From Spirodela intermedia (lineage: Eukaryota; Streptophyta; Magnoliopsida; Alismatales; Araceae), in NCBI GenBank assembly GCA_902729315.2, contig LR746267.1, positions 9,304,924 to 9,368,923 on the forward strand: a stretch of DNA of 64,000 nucleotides, in the 5' to 3' direction. Shown piece after piece: positions 34,153 to 43,951 of the stretch (position 1 is the first letter of the stretch; each line of letters starts with the position of its first letter). A program made the position numbers and the translations under genes. The notes under the pieces were generated by a model. It saw only the letters and a program-made list of their open reading frames with translations, was not told where the DNA came from and did no database searches.

Positions 34153-36946
34153 TTAAGGAGTCGAGTCTTTCTGAGCTTGGAGGACCATCTGGACCACGGC
34201 CTTCATCCTGGGCCTGGTGGCCGGGGTGGGGTCCGTGCAGAGCATCGCCACCCGGAGGACGGCGAGCATCTGCCGCCGCCAGGCGAAAGAGACGGCGCTC
34301 AGCCTCGGGTCCATTATCTGCTCCGGCATCTCCCCTCTCTCCGCCGCGCTGCGCACCCACTTCACCAGGTCCATCCCTTCCCCCAAGCTCTCCTCCACCG
34401 GTGCCCTGCTCGTCAGCATCTCCAGCAGCACCACCCCGTAGCTGTACACGTTCCCTGCCGCCGTCACCTGCATGGTATACGCGTACTCTGCAGATCCCAG
34501 AAGAGAAAGAAGGAACAGCAGCTTAGTGTAAGGAGCAGCAGGTTAACCAGTCCAGTGCAAGCTTGAGGAAGAAAGGATTTTTACCCGGAGGGATGTAACC
34601 AAAGGACCCGGCAACGGCGCTGATGCTGGCTGTTCCCTTGGACGGGTCGAGGAGCTTGGAGATCTCAATCTCCCCAAGTAATGCGTTGTGGTCGGCGTCC
34701 AAGAAGATGTTGCAGGAGGAGATATCGAGGTGGACGATGGAGGCCTGGTGGAGGTAGGCCAGCCCTTCGGCCGCGCCGGCGGCTATGCGGAGCCTCCTCG
34801 GCCAGTCCGGCAGGAATTCACCGCCGGCCCTGCCGTAGAGGAGCTGAGCCAGCGTCCCCTCCGGCGTGTGATGGTGCAGCAACAGAGCAACGTCCTCGTG
34901 GATCACAAAGCCGATGGGCCTCAACAGATTGGGTTGCGCAAGGCTGCTGAACCTCTCCAGCTCCCTGATCATCCTGTTCCGGTGGCGGGCCACGGTGCCG
35001 TCGACGGATTTCAACCTCTTCACGGCCAGCGTCAGCCCCGATGGCATCACCGCCCTGTAAACGGTGCTGAAGGCCCCGCCGCCGAGCTTGTTCTCGTCCT
35101 TCATGGTGGCCCTGACGACGCAGTCCAAGTCCACGGCCTGCTTCAGGTGCTCCACGAAGACCCCCGTCGCCGCCGCCGCCGCCGCAGCTGGCGGCACCTT
35201 CTTCACGTCCCCCGCCGCGATGGCGGCGGCCATCTCTTGCCGCTCCCGTAGCATGAACAGGAGGACGACGAGCGTCACCATGGTGAAAGCAGTCAAGCCG
35301 GAGCCGATCACGGCCAGCGCCATCTTGGATGATACCTTGCGGTGGGCGGCGGCGGCGCCGGAGCCGGCGGAGATGTCGCAGGAGAGGTTCGAAGGGTCCC
35401 CGCAGAGGCCTTCGTTCCCGGAGAAGCTCGAGAGCGGGCTCTTCTGGAAAGGGGCGAAGATGGGGATCTGCCCCGTGAACTGGTTATTCGAGAAGTCGAC
35501 GTCTATCAGGCTCAGCATGCCGATGAGCTCCGGAGGGATACGACCTGTCAGGCGGTTGTCGGAGATGTCCAATGAGACGAGCTTGTCCAGCCTCCCCATT
35601 TCTTTGGGCAGCGGGCCTTCGAGCTGGTTGAAGCTCAGATTGAGTGCGATCTGCAGGTTCCTGAGACTCCCAATCTCCGGCGGGACATTCCCGGTCAGGT
35701 GGTTGCCACCCAGCTGCAGTTCGAGCAGCTTCACGCAGTCTCCGATCTCCCGAGGTATCTCCCCGGTGATGGAGTTGTCGCCCAGGAGGAGGAATTGCAG
35801 CCTAGACGTGTTGCAGAGATCGTCGGGGAGGCTGCCGCTCAACCTGTTGCCGTTGAGATCGAGCTTGCTGAGGCTCCGGCACTGGAGAAGCGGTCTGGGG
35901 ACGCCACCGGTGAGGCTGTTACCGGAGGCTATGAACTCTTGCAGGTTCTTCAGCGCTCCGAGCTCAGCGGGAACATCCCCGGTGAAGCGATTTGAGGCCA
36001 GGTTCAGGAGGGTGAGGTTGGAGCACCGGGAGAACTCCGGGATGATCTCGCCGGAGAAGTTGTTGTTGTCGGCTTCAAAGTAGGTCAGACTCTGGATGTC
36101 CCCGATCGTCGCCGGAATTGCTCCGGCGAGCCGGTTGTTCCCGATTCGGAGATTGGAGAGGCCGGAGCAGTTCCCGATCGAGGGGGGGAGGCTACCTTCC
36201 AGCTCGTTCAAGGTCAGGACGAGGACTTCCAGCCTCCCGCCGGCGAAGATGCTCTCAGGGATCGGCCCCGTGAGCCGGTTGGAGTGAAGATTGAGCACTT
36301 GCAGAAGCTGGGAAACAGAGCCTAAATTCTCTGGGATCCTCCCCTCTAGATTGTTTTCATATGCAGAGAAAACCCGAAGGTAGGGCAAATCTCCCACCCA
36401 GCGGGGAATGAAGCCGCTCAGGTTGTTCCCGGAGATGTGGAGCTCCTGCAACCCTCCTAGGTTTCCAAACTCGCCTGGTATTTCCCCCGAGAGAAGATTA
36501 TTCGACAGGTTCAGCGATCTGAGGCTCCGGAGGGCACCCAGGGACAACGGAATCGGGCCGCTGAGCTTGTTCATGGACATGTCGAGGTATTCGAGCTCTG
36601 TCAGTTTTCCAAAGAAGGGGGGGAGGAGGCCATGAAAGGAGTTGGCGCAGAGGTCTAGCTTCTTCAGCGACCTGAGCTCGGAGATGGGGGAGATGTTACC
36701 ACTGAGACCGCGGTGAGGAAGGAGAAGCACTTCAACAGTCCCATTAGGTCCCCCGCAGGTGACTCCGCGCCATGAGCAGTAGTCCGAATCCCTCGGGCCC
36801 CAGTCCGGAACCGAGAGAGCGTCGTGGAGGACCGCCATGGCTTGCTGATCGGCAAGCTGAGCTCTTACTGGACAGATCCTGAGGACGAGGATGGCGGCTA
36901 CGAGAGAGGAGCACCAGGAAAGAAGAAACGTCATCGTCGTTCTCAT
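34153..36946 (-). CDS. PXC3: LRR receptor-like protein with degenerate kinase domain (PXC3 type), 898 aa
   Basis: The exons are 36946-34585 and 34487-34153, joined inside the activation segment (IPP|EYAYTMQVT); 2697 nt in total. A signal peptide lies at ~1-29, then an LRRNT with paired Cys (DYCSWRGVTC) and about 18-20 plant-type LRRs (to ~520). A Cys pair (GLCGDPSNLSC), a TM segment (~545-570) and a kinase-like domain (~612-885) follow. It is closest to Arabidopsis At2g41820/PXC3, in the PXY-correlated group linked to vascular development. The P-loop GGGAFS (~622) and the VAVK-type Lys (AVKRL, ~643) are present. The catalytic loop reads HLDISSCN, without the HRD Arg or the loop Lys, and DFG is replaced by GEI (~758-760). 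This same degeneracy is known in the family, so it is a functional pseudokinase-type receptor rather than a broken gene. Confidence 0.93.
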
Positions 36947-38307
36947 CGCAAGCTCCTCTCCTCTTCCTCGTCTTCTTCTTCGTCTTCTTCGTCTTCTTCG
37001 TCTTTACCGCACCGAAACCTGCCGTCTGAGACCCCCTTCCCCGAGAGGAGAAGCCAGACCCTTCCAAATCCTGTCGTCTCAGTTTCTGAGTCTTTCCTCT
37101 CTCTCTCTCTCTCTCCCTCTCTCTCTCTAACCAGACCTCTCTGCCGGCAGCCTAGGGGCCCAAATCTTCTTCTCCTCGCCCTCTACCAAGGCGCGGCGCC
37201 TGGTTAGAGCAACGAGGACCCAGCTCTCCTCTCTCGGAAATGTCCCACCCCACATTAAAATGCCCCTCCTCTGGCCCAGGGGGAGCAGGATCACGAGGAG
37301 TTGCAGAGACGTTGAAACCAGATGAAGCACGACGGCCAGATCCGACGGAATCTCCTTCCGTTCTCCCCCAATGGAGCTTCAGCTGCCGCGAACCACCTCA
37401 TGCGGAGGAGACGACGAGCACCAGTAGCAACAGCAACAACAACAACAAACAGCAGCGGAAGCGAGGTGCTGCTGACAGCACCAGATGTTCCCCGCTGATC
37501 GCCTGTCCGCCATTAAAATATACGCCGGTGGCAGGAGGGTGGGAGGAGGGGTGTCCTCCGCGAGGGACAGGAGGACAAGTTCGCCATTAGGGATTCTCTG
37601 ATAGAGACCCTGGTCTGGCGGAGGACTTCGTCCTGGTCCTCCCTGCCTCGGCGAGGACTCCATTAAAAATTCTCGCCTCCCGGATAATCATGCGGCACGT
37701 GAACCCTCGTCTGTATTGCTCCCCAGGGCTAGCGCCATTATTGCTCCTTTTGACCGCTGCCCTGCTTTTCAGGGGGAAGACGAAAGGGGGGGAGGAGTTC
37801 CACAGTTTTTAGGGCACCGGAGACCTCCATAGCTTCGGAGAATCCGAGCGGTGATTGGTCATCTTTGCCCGGTTCCTCGTCCTCCGGCAATTCGTCGTGC
37901 TTGCTTCCTCGTGAACCAGACGGGCCCCCATTAGGTCGCACCTAACACCCCTCTCTCTCTCTCTCTCTCTAAGCTTTTCTGTCGCAGAGGGGTAGGCGAA
38001 TATAAAAGATTCAAATGAGAACCCATGTCTGCCGCACCGCCCCCCGCCATGACCAGCAGCAGCAAGCCTGCAGACTGAAGAATCTCAACATCATCTTCTT
38101 AAATAAGAGCGCCACGGTGCCCGAGGACCGGGCCAATGGCATCACCATCACCACCTTGGGGGACTCCTATTAAACCTTACATGACTCTCCAAAATGCTAA
38201 GTTCTAGAGAGAGAAACAGAAGAGGAGAGGTGGTCTTTCAGAGACTACTGAGGGGGAAGCAGACGAGCGACACCAGAGAGTAGTGCTCGACCCTAGAAAG
38301 AGATTAT
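36947..38307. other. PXC3 upstream region and DUF642 3' flank
   Basis: This tandem-gene spacer holds the PXC3 leader, with a CTT/CGT-rich tract (36958-37010), a CT tract (37096-37128) and a CAA-rich stretch near 37420-37460. Another CT tract lies at 37950-37970. The minus-strand heptamer TTAATGG occurs at 37516-37510 and 37666-37660. The part nearest 38307 is the DUF642 3' UTR. Open frames here are low-complexity and not supported as genes. Confidence 0.5.
37096..37128. repeat. CT/GA microsatellite in the PXC3 5' flank
   Basis: A CT run with one CCCT interruption; on the PXC3 sense strand it is a GA tract ~150-180 bp upstream of the ATG, probably in the 5' UTR. GA tracts are binding sites for plant BBR/BPC factors. 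Confidence 0.9.
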
Positions 38308-40021
38308 CTAAGAGACAGGGTAGACCCTGACATCGTCAATGACGGGCCCGCAGAGAGACCCGGGGTCGGAGACCTTGGTGTGGTAAAAGGAGCTGAAGAA
38401 GGTGATACGAGTCCTGTCAGATATGGCCTCGAAAGTCAACGTCGCAGGCTTGAACTCGCCCTTGCCGGAGGAGACGAAGGGGACGTTGGCCACCCCCTTG
38501 GCGGCGAAGGCCACCACCGTCATGGATCCATGACAGCCGTTCTTCGCGTCCCCAACCAAGAAGGAGAGCTTGTAGGCCTTTCCTGCCACTGTTCTCACCA
38601 CCTGGGCAATGGCGCTCTCCCTGCCGGCGACGAGCTCCACTGCGGAGATTCCAGAGGGAACAACGAAGTGGGCCGAGTCAACGTATCGCACCGCCTTGAG
38701 GGACTCGATGATCCATCCAGGAAGCGGGGAGGTGACGTCGAGCTGCTTTGGCGGGAGGAGGACGCCATGGGACCCGTTCTTGAATACATGCGGCCCCTCC
38801 TCGAACCCACCGTTCTTCACCAGGTTGCCTGTAACCGAGCAGAGAGAAACCCATGAGCAAACTCCTCTGCAAGCTCAAGAAACTAGCATGGCAGAGGAGA
38901 TGGATTACATTCACCTCTGGTGGGCTTGGGTGGGAAGAGCTCTTTAATGGCGACGGCGTCCAACAGGGGCCCGCAGGCGGGGTCCTCCTGAACTCCAGTG
39001 TTGTGGAAGATGACCTCCACGGTGGCAGAAGCGGCGGTGAAACCCCAAGCATAGGTGTCACCGCCGTCGCTGCTGTAGAGCGTCTGGAGAGGAAGGTCGC
39101 CGGAGAGAGGAGGAACAGACACCCTGAGGACTTCGTCCTGTGCGCAGGTCCTGGAGGCGCTGAAGGTGAGGGAGTAGAGAGATCCCGGCTTGACGGAGAT
39201 GTTCTGGGAGATGGACGCCTCGTTACCGAGCCTCACGGCGTGGACTCCGTGGGCCACCGCGAAGAACATCCCGCCTGGCTGCGGCCCGCCGGAGACGTAC
39301 TCCACCAGGCCCCGGATGGTCCACCCGGGCAGGGCGTGCTTGCCCATGATGACCGTCTTGTTGATCTTCCCGGACTTGGGGCCTTGTTCGAAGTTGCCAT
39401 TCTCCAGCAGCCCTGCAACCGGAGATTGAAGGGCCACTGTGAGTAGGTAGGTATATAGATAGAAAGCACTGTAGATCGAATATCATGTCAGATCTAGACA
39501 GAGGTCATGGAATCCCTGGACTAGTTCGCCATTAAACCAAGAGGATCCGCAGGCTGCAATGAGGAAGTGGACGACAAGGAGAATAGAAAGGATAAGTTAT
39601 GGCAGAGAGTCATGCTGTTCTGAATAGCAGAGAGGGATGCGGGAGAGAACTTCGCCAGCTCCAGATGAAGAATCTAAGACAGATGATGGAAGCGAGAGGG
39701 AGACTGCTATGTGAGATTGGTAGCCATATCCAGCATTCATCCATAGGCAAGACCTGAAGAATGCTCAGAAGCTGGAGGGCTCAGCAACAGAGGAACCCTA
39801 ATCTACACACACCCAATCCAGGGAGGGGGGGAGGCAGCCGCCAAGGGAAGCGACAGAAGAGAACAACAACGAAGACACAGGGCCACAGTGGCTTGAGCTA
39901 AGTTGGTGAGCAGGGGAAGAGAGCGCAAATATTTGTTACCGTCGAGAGCTTGAGGAACAACGGCGCGGGCGGAGACAATGGAGGAGAGGAGCACCGTCAG
40001 GAGGAGGAGTGCCGTCGACAT
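38308..40021 (-). CDS. Secreted DUF642 cell-wall protein (BIIDXI/TEEBE type), 366 aa
   Basis: The three exons are 40021-39940, 39412-38915 and 38828-38308 (1101 nt, phase-consistent; introns of 527 and 86 nt). Exon 1 encodes a signal peptide (MSTALLLLTVLLSSIVSARA). Two galactose-binding-like jelly-roll modules follow. The first starts GLLENGNFEQGP and contains GWTIRGLVEYVS and the CGPLLDAVAI strand. The second starts NLVKNGGFEEGP and contains GWIIESLKAVRYVD and ends CGPVIDDVRVYPVS. This matches the ~370-residue seed-plant DUF642 family, whose Arabidopsis members bind pectin methylesterases and affect cell-wall pectin and germination. Paired Cys near the end of each module are kept. The partner is inferred from the family. 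Only one copy is present here, whereas Arabidopsis has a tandem pair at the matching place. Confidence 0.95.
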
Positions 40022-40028
40022 CTTGCTT

Positions 40029-40070
40029 CTCTCTCACTCTCTCACTCTCTCACTCTCTCACTCTCTTCTC
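40029..40070. repeat. (CTCTCA)n/CT tract in the DUF642 5' UTR
   Basis: Imperfect CTCTCA repeats lie immediately upstream of the DUF642 ATG (the GAGAGT sense strand is within ~10-50 nt of the start codon). A second CT/GT tract lies at 40195-40220. Confidence 0.9.
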
Positions 40071-40566
40071 GGGAGTACCGCGGCGCAGGAGGAAGATGGG
40101 CAAAGCCGCCAACTTTAGTAGCCGAGGACGGGCGGCAGGAGCCCTCGATTCGGATGTTCCTCCGGAACATGTCACTAAACAGCTACCCATGTTGCTCTCT
40201 CTCTCTCTCTCTCTCTGTGTGTCGGAGCACGAGAAATCACGCCGGCCAAGAAGCTCTCTCCCTCTCTCTCCGGGTCCCGTCCGCCGGATCAATTGCGGGT
40301 CCCAGAATGGACGGACACCCCTCGTCGACATGTTCACGCTAGCAACGTAGGAATCGGGCCATACGCGGCCACATGCACGTGATCGGGGCGGCGCTGCAAC
40401 ATGGGCAGTCGATCCGGTCCGCCGCCTACCACCGACAGGTCACATGCCCCTCCGCGTCGTATTCAAATTCCCTGTTATTAGACGTTATCAACTGACGAGG
40501 ATACCACCGACATGTCATGTTCTTAAATAAGCGTCGGTTATAATGGAGTCCATAATGATCGGGAGC

Positions 40567-40598
40567 AAGAGAGAGAGAGTGAGAGTGAGAGTGAGTGA

Positions 40599-40644
<46 letters not shown>
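40567..40644. repeat. Compound GA/GT microsatellite
   Basis: GA, GAGT, GT and GA blocks run in succession over about 78 bp upstream of DUF642. Non-coding; likely polymorphic. Confidence 0.95.
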
Positions 40645-40647
<3 letters not shown>

Positions 40648-42600
40648 GGTAGCCTGGGTCCAATCTCGGAGCTGAAAGTTTCTTGTTCTAAGCAGAAGGT
40701 AATTCCTAGGCTTAGGGCGGGTGTGGGCTCTCAAAATGATTTCGGAGCTGGAGCCTAGAAGGCTTGGGCTCAAGCAGGCTTCTCCTTTGTGCAGAAGTGA
40801 CTCCATCCCAAAGTAGACATATTCTTCTCTAGACAAGAGGTTAGAATCCTCCTGTATTCACAAGAGACGTCCCTCCCATCAACTTTTTCTCATATTCTAC
40901 TTCCATCAATTGTTACTCTAAATAGGTGCTTTATATAGAGGGCTAGGATTGCCCATCATGAGACACCCATTTAAACTTTCATCTTTGACCAATAGAACCC
41001 ATTTGCGCCATGTCACCCAGCTGCTATGCCATGTCGGGTCAACATCCTTCAAAGTTCACAATATGCTCTCTCGAGCTTCTTATGTGCATGCACACCCACA
41101 CATGGGACGTGTAATGCCATGGTCTTGTCAGCACACATCATGCGCCTCATTTGCAAGATCTTCTGAGGAATTTGTGAACCTCACTTTTGACCTAGTTGTG
41201 ATGTGCGCTTGAGCTGTGTGTGCTTGCACGCAAACCTCTGTTACTTGTATGTATTGCATTGAGCTGCCAAGCACATTTGTGCATGTAATGTTGTGCTAAC
41301 ATGTGCACATTGCATGCACATAGCACTAAACCGTATTCCCACCCAGTGTGGACGAATCAAACATCATCATTAGAGAGTTGTCTTTGTCTTCGTGTAGGAC
41401 CTTTCGCCTCTAGGATGAAGCATGATCTCATTCCTCCTGCAAGGACTCTCTACTACTAGGGAAAGATCCATGCTTAGGATACGACCAGGAAATCTATCTC
41501 GCTTGGCATATGACAGAGGTCTATCACAATGCAGTCATTTATAGGCAAAACTATGAAGTCCACCTCATCTTCTCAAGATCCAATCTTCAATTAAGTTCAT
41601 TGCAAGACAAAGGTGAAAGGAGTGCCACTTCTTTCTACGAGAGAGAATTGTAAATTGCCCTACTAACAGTCATCACCATTGTTAGTCGTTCGTTGATCGT
41701 CATTTTCAAGTGGACGAGTTTGACCTCACTTACGTCGCCAACATCCCTGTAATGTTGCAGTGAATTCATCAATTATAGAGGGTTCAACGTTGGGTGGCCA
41801 CCCTTGGTCGGAACCGAATAGACTGTTTGACGCAGGAATGGCAATCCTTCACATGATGGGCCCCACTCAGACAAATCAAGACAAACTTGGGAGGCTGTCT
41901 TGGTGGGTAGTAACATCGAACTTGGGCACTTCTTATTGGACCCTATCTCGCTATTGCGCTTGATCGCTCCCACAAGGTTCTTGATCGTCTCTGCAATCTC
42001 CATCGTATTTGTTATTGCGGCCACTGGTTGGTTATCCTCGTTATCATCCCAATATTTGGTGCCTACATCGGATTCAACGACTTATCATCCAACAAGGTGT
42101 CGGCCATGGCCATGGTGCAGTGCACATCTTAGACGCTTGATATGCACCTAGCTCTAGAGAATTGTTCTTAATATATTTCCTCACGTAGCCTGTGTGTTGC
42201 AGCCAACGAAGCGTCTCCCATGCTATCTACGTGCTATGAATGGGTAGAAACGACTCCTTCACACATCTATCTAACTTGTAGATCGTAGATTGGGCCAGAT
42301 CCCTTACATGGGCGTTGCATGCTCTTGCAGACTTTCGACTCCATGGCTTTCTGACCTGTTGTGTTGCTTACCTACAACACGCCTGCAAATGAGCACCACA
42401 TCAATGTCATGTTTACTTGGAGTGCCTCTAACACCTCACGCAACTTCTCAGTGTTTGGGTCATCCACGCAAGAACCACCAATGCTGGCGGTTTCCTTGGT
42501 TGAAGCTGCTCGACATCTTCTGATGGCTCCTTCGTGTTTTGGAAATGGCATCCTCTACAAACATTTTACTTCCCAATTGTCAACAATGCTGGAGGATTCT

Positions 42601-42760
42601 GACCGCAGCCTTTTGCTTTCCAACCCTTCATGTTTGTCGCCACAATGGCATGTTTTTCTCTTTCCGACCGCAGGTTTTTCTCTCCCAGCCTTCCTTTGGT
42701 TGTCCTCAGTGGCGACTTTTCTCTTTCCGGCCGTGCATTTTCCTTTCCTGGCTTGACTTC
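42601..42760. repeat. Degenerate ~64-bp triple repeat
   Basis: GACCGCAG at 42601 and 42666 and GGCCGTGC at ~42730 each begin a pyrimidine-rich unit containing TTTTCTCTTTCC-like sequence. Two full copies and a partial third are diverged. It lies ~1.2 kb upstream of SMT1. Confidence 0.6.
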
Positions 42761-43288
42761 TTCCCTCACCTTACGGCGATGACGATTCTGTGGTCCCCCC
42801 CTTCCCGGTTTTGCCGTCTTATGAGACTCATATGAGTGGTTGGAGAATGAGCAGCTGCTTGGCTGCTAGAAGAAGATCTCCTGATCGAGCGAAGCATATC
42901 AGGAGGCCTCCTCTCCGCCGCTTTCCCGACCTTTGAGAGTGCTTCTCCGTCCCGTAGAAGGCGGCGGCGGGGCACGTCTAGGTGTCGTTCAGTCTCTCTC
43001 CTATATCTCAGGGAGGAGGTATGTTCTGAGTTTCTCTCCGCGGCTTTCCGCGATCTCCGGCTGCACGTGAGCGGACGTGTGTGCATACAGAGGTCCAACG
43101 TGTCAGTGGGGTTTAAAGATGCCGGATGATTTCTGACGCTGTCGTATTACAACGTTCTTTACGTGGTGGCGCAGGAGGACAGCACTTCATCGGCTGGCGC
43201 AGCCCCACAAACGTATCGATAGATGCCCATCTAAGGGTCGTGCTTGGAGATCGGAGAGGAGACGGGAGAAGGGAGAGAAAGAGCCCAA

Positions 43289-43302
43289 ACTCTCTCTCTC
43301 TC

Positions 43303-43342
<40 letters not shown>

Positions 43343-43346
43343 ACTC
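43289..43346. repeat. CT microsatellite upstream of SMT1
   Basis: A nearly pure CT run with two CA interruptions, about 600 bp upstream of the SMT1 ATG. Confidence 0.95.
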
Positions 43347-43951
43347 GTGTAGATTCAATCAGGATTGTGCAGAGCTATTAATAAATAACCTTCTCCGTGT
43401 TTTCCTCAGCACCACCTGTGCTGTTGGCGACCTCACATTTTCTGCTTCTATAGGCGCTCTCTTCCCCTCTCGTCCACTGCTTTCCTCTCTTCCCAGTGAT
43501 CGAGTAGGTTGGACGAATTCTTCACTTCGTTTTTCCGTGGGACTCTGTTATAGATACTGGGAAGTTTTCCATTGTTCGTTGAGTGGATTTTTCTCTTCGT
43601 CTACCTCCCATTCCTGATCGCGTATCCTCCCTGCGCCGGGTATGTAATATGGGTTCCTGTTTGCAAGGCCATGCAGCATGCGATGTCCCTATCTCCTGCA
43701 CGATTCGATTTCTTTCTAACACCCTACCACCTTCTTTTTCTTGTCTTCCTCAAACGACCTGCTTCTGTTTCGCGTCCTTCGGCAGCTTTGAGCTTGTTTC
43801 TCCCGATCTTCTTCTTGCTTCCTTTCGGAGAGGAGAGAGGGCGGATCTTTCTTTCTCAGATTTTTCTCCCCATTGTTCTACAGCGTAATGGCATATGCTT
43901 TAGAACTGATTCCTGCGACTCTCGATTTCGTTAAGTTAGGAAAACTAGGAG

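Larger units (their letters stand above)
40022..43951. other. Divergent intergenic region between DUF642 and SMT1
   Basis: The first ~500 bp is DUF642 promoter with CT/GA microsatellites. About 40.8-42.5 kb is non-coding mixed sequence without a supported gene and may be transposon-derived, but no terminal repeats were identified. A degenerate ~64-bp triple repeat lies at 42601-42760. A G-box core CACGTG is at 43064-43069, a long CT tract at 43289-43346, and pyrimidine-rich SMT1 leader sequence from ~43400 on. Confidence 0.5.

Noticed and set aside
33787-34566. 259-codon plus-strand frame, Arg/His/Pro rich
   Set aside because: Antisense shadow of the PXC3 last exon and 3' UTR; low-complexity composition and no family signal.
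35064-36083. 339-codon plus-strand open frame across the LRR region
   Set aside because: It is antisense to the PXC3 ectodomain. The periodic Ser/Pro/Leu pattern is the mirror of LRR codons in a GC-rich exon, not a gene.
40949-43098. Several 70-130-codon frames in the DUF642-SMT1 spacer
   Set aside because: Different frames overlap with no conserved motif or splice support; some reflect the 64-bp degenerate repeat.
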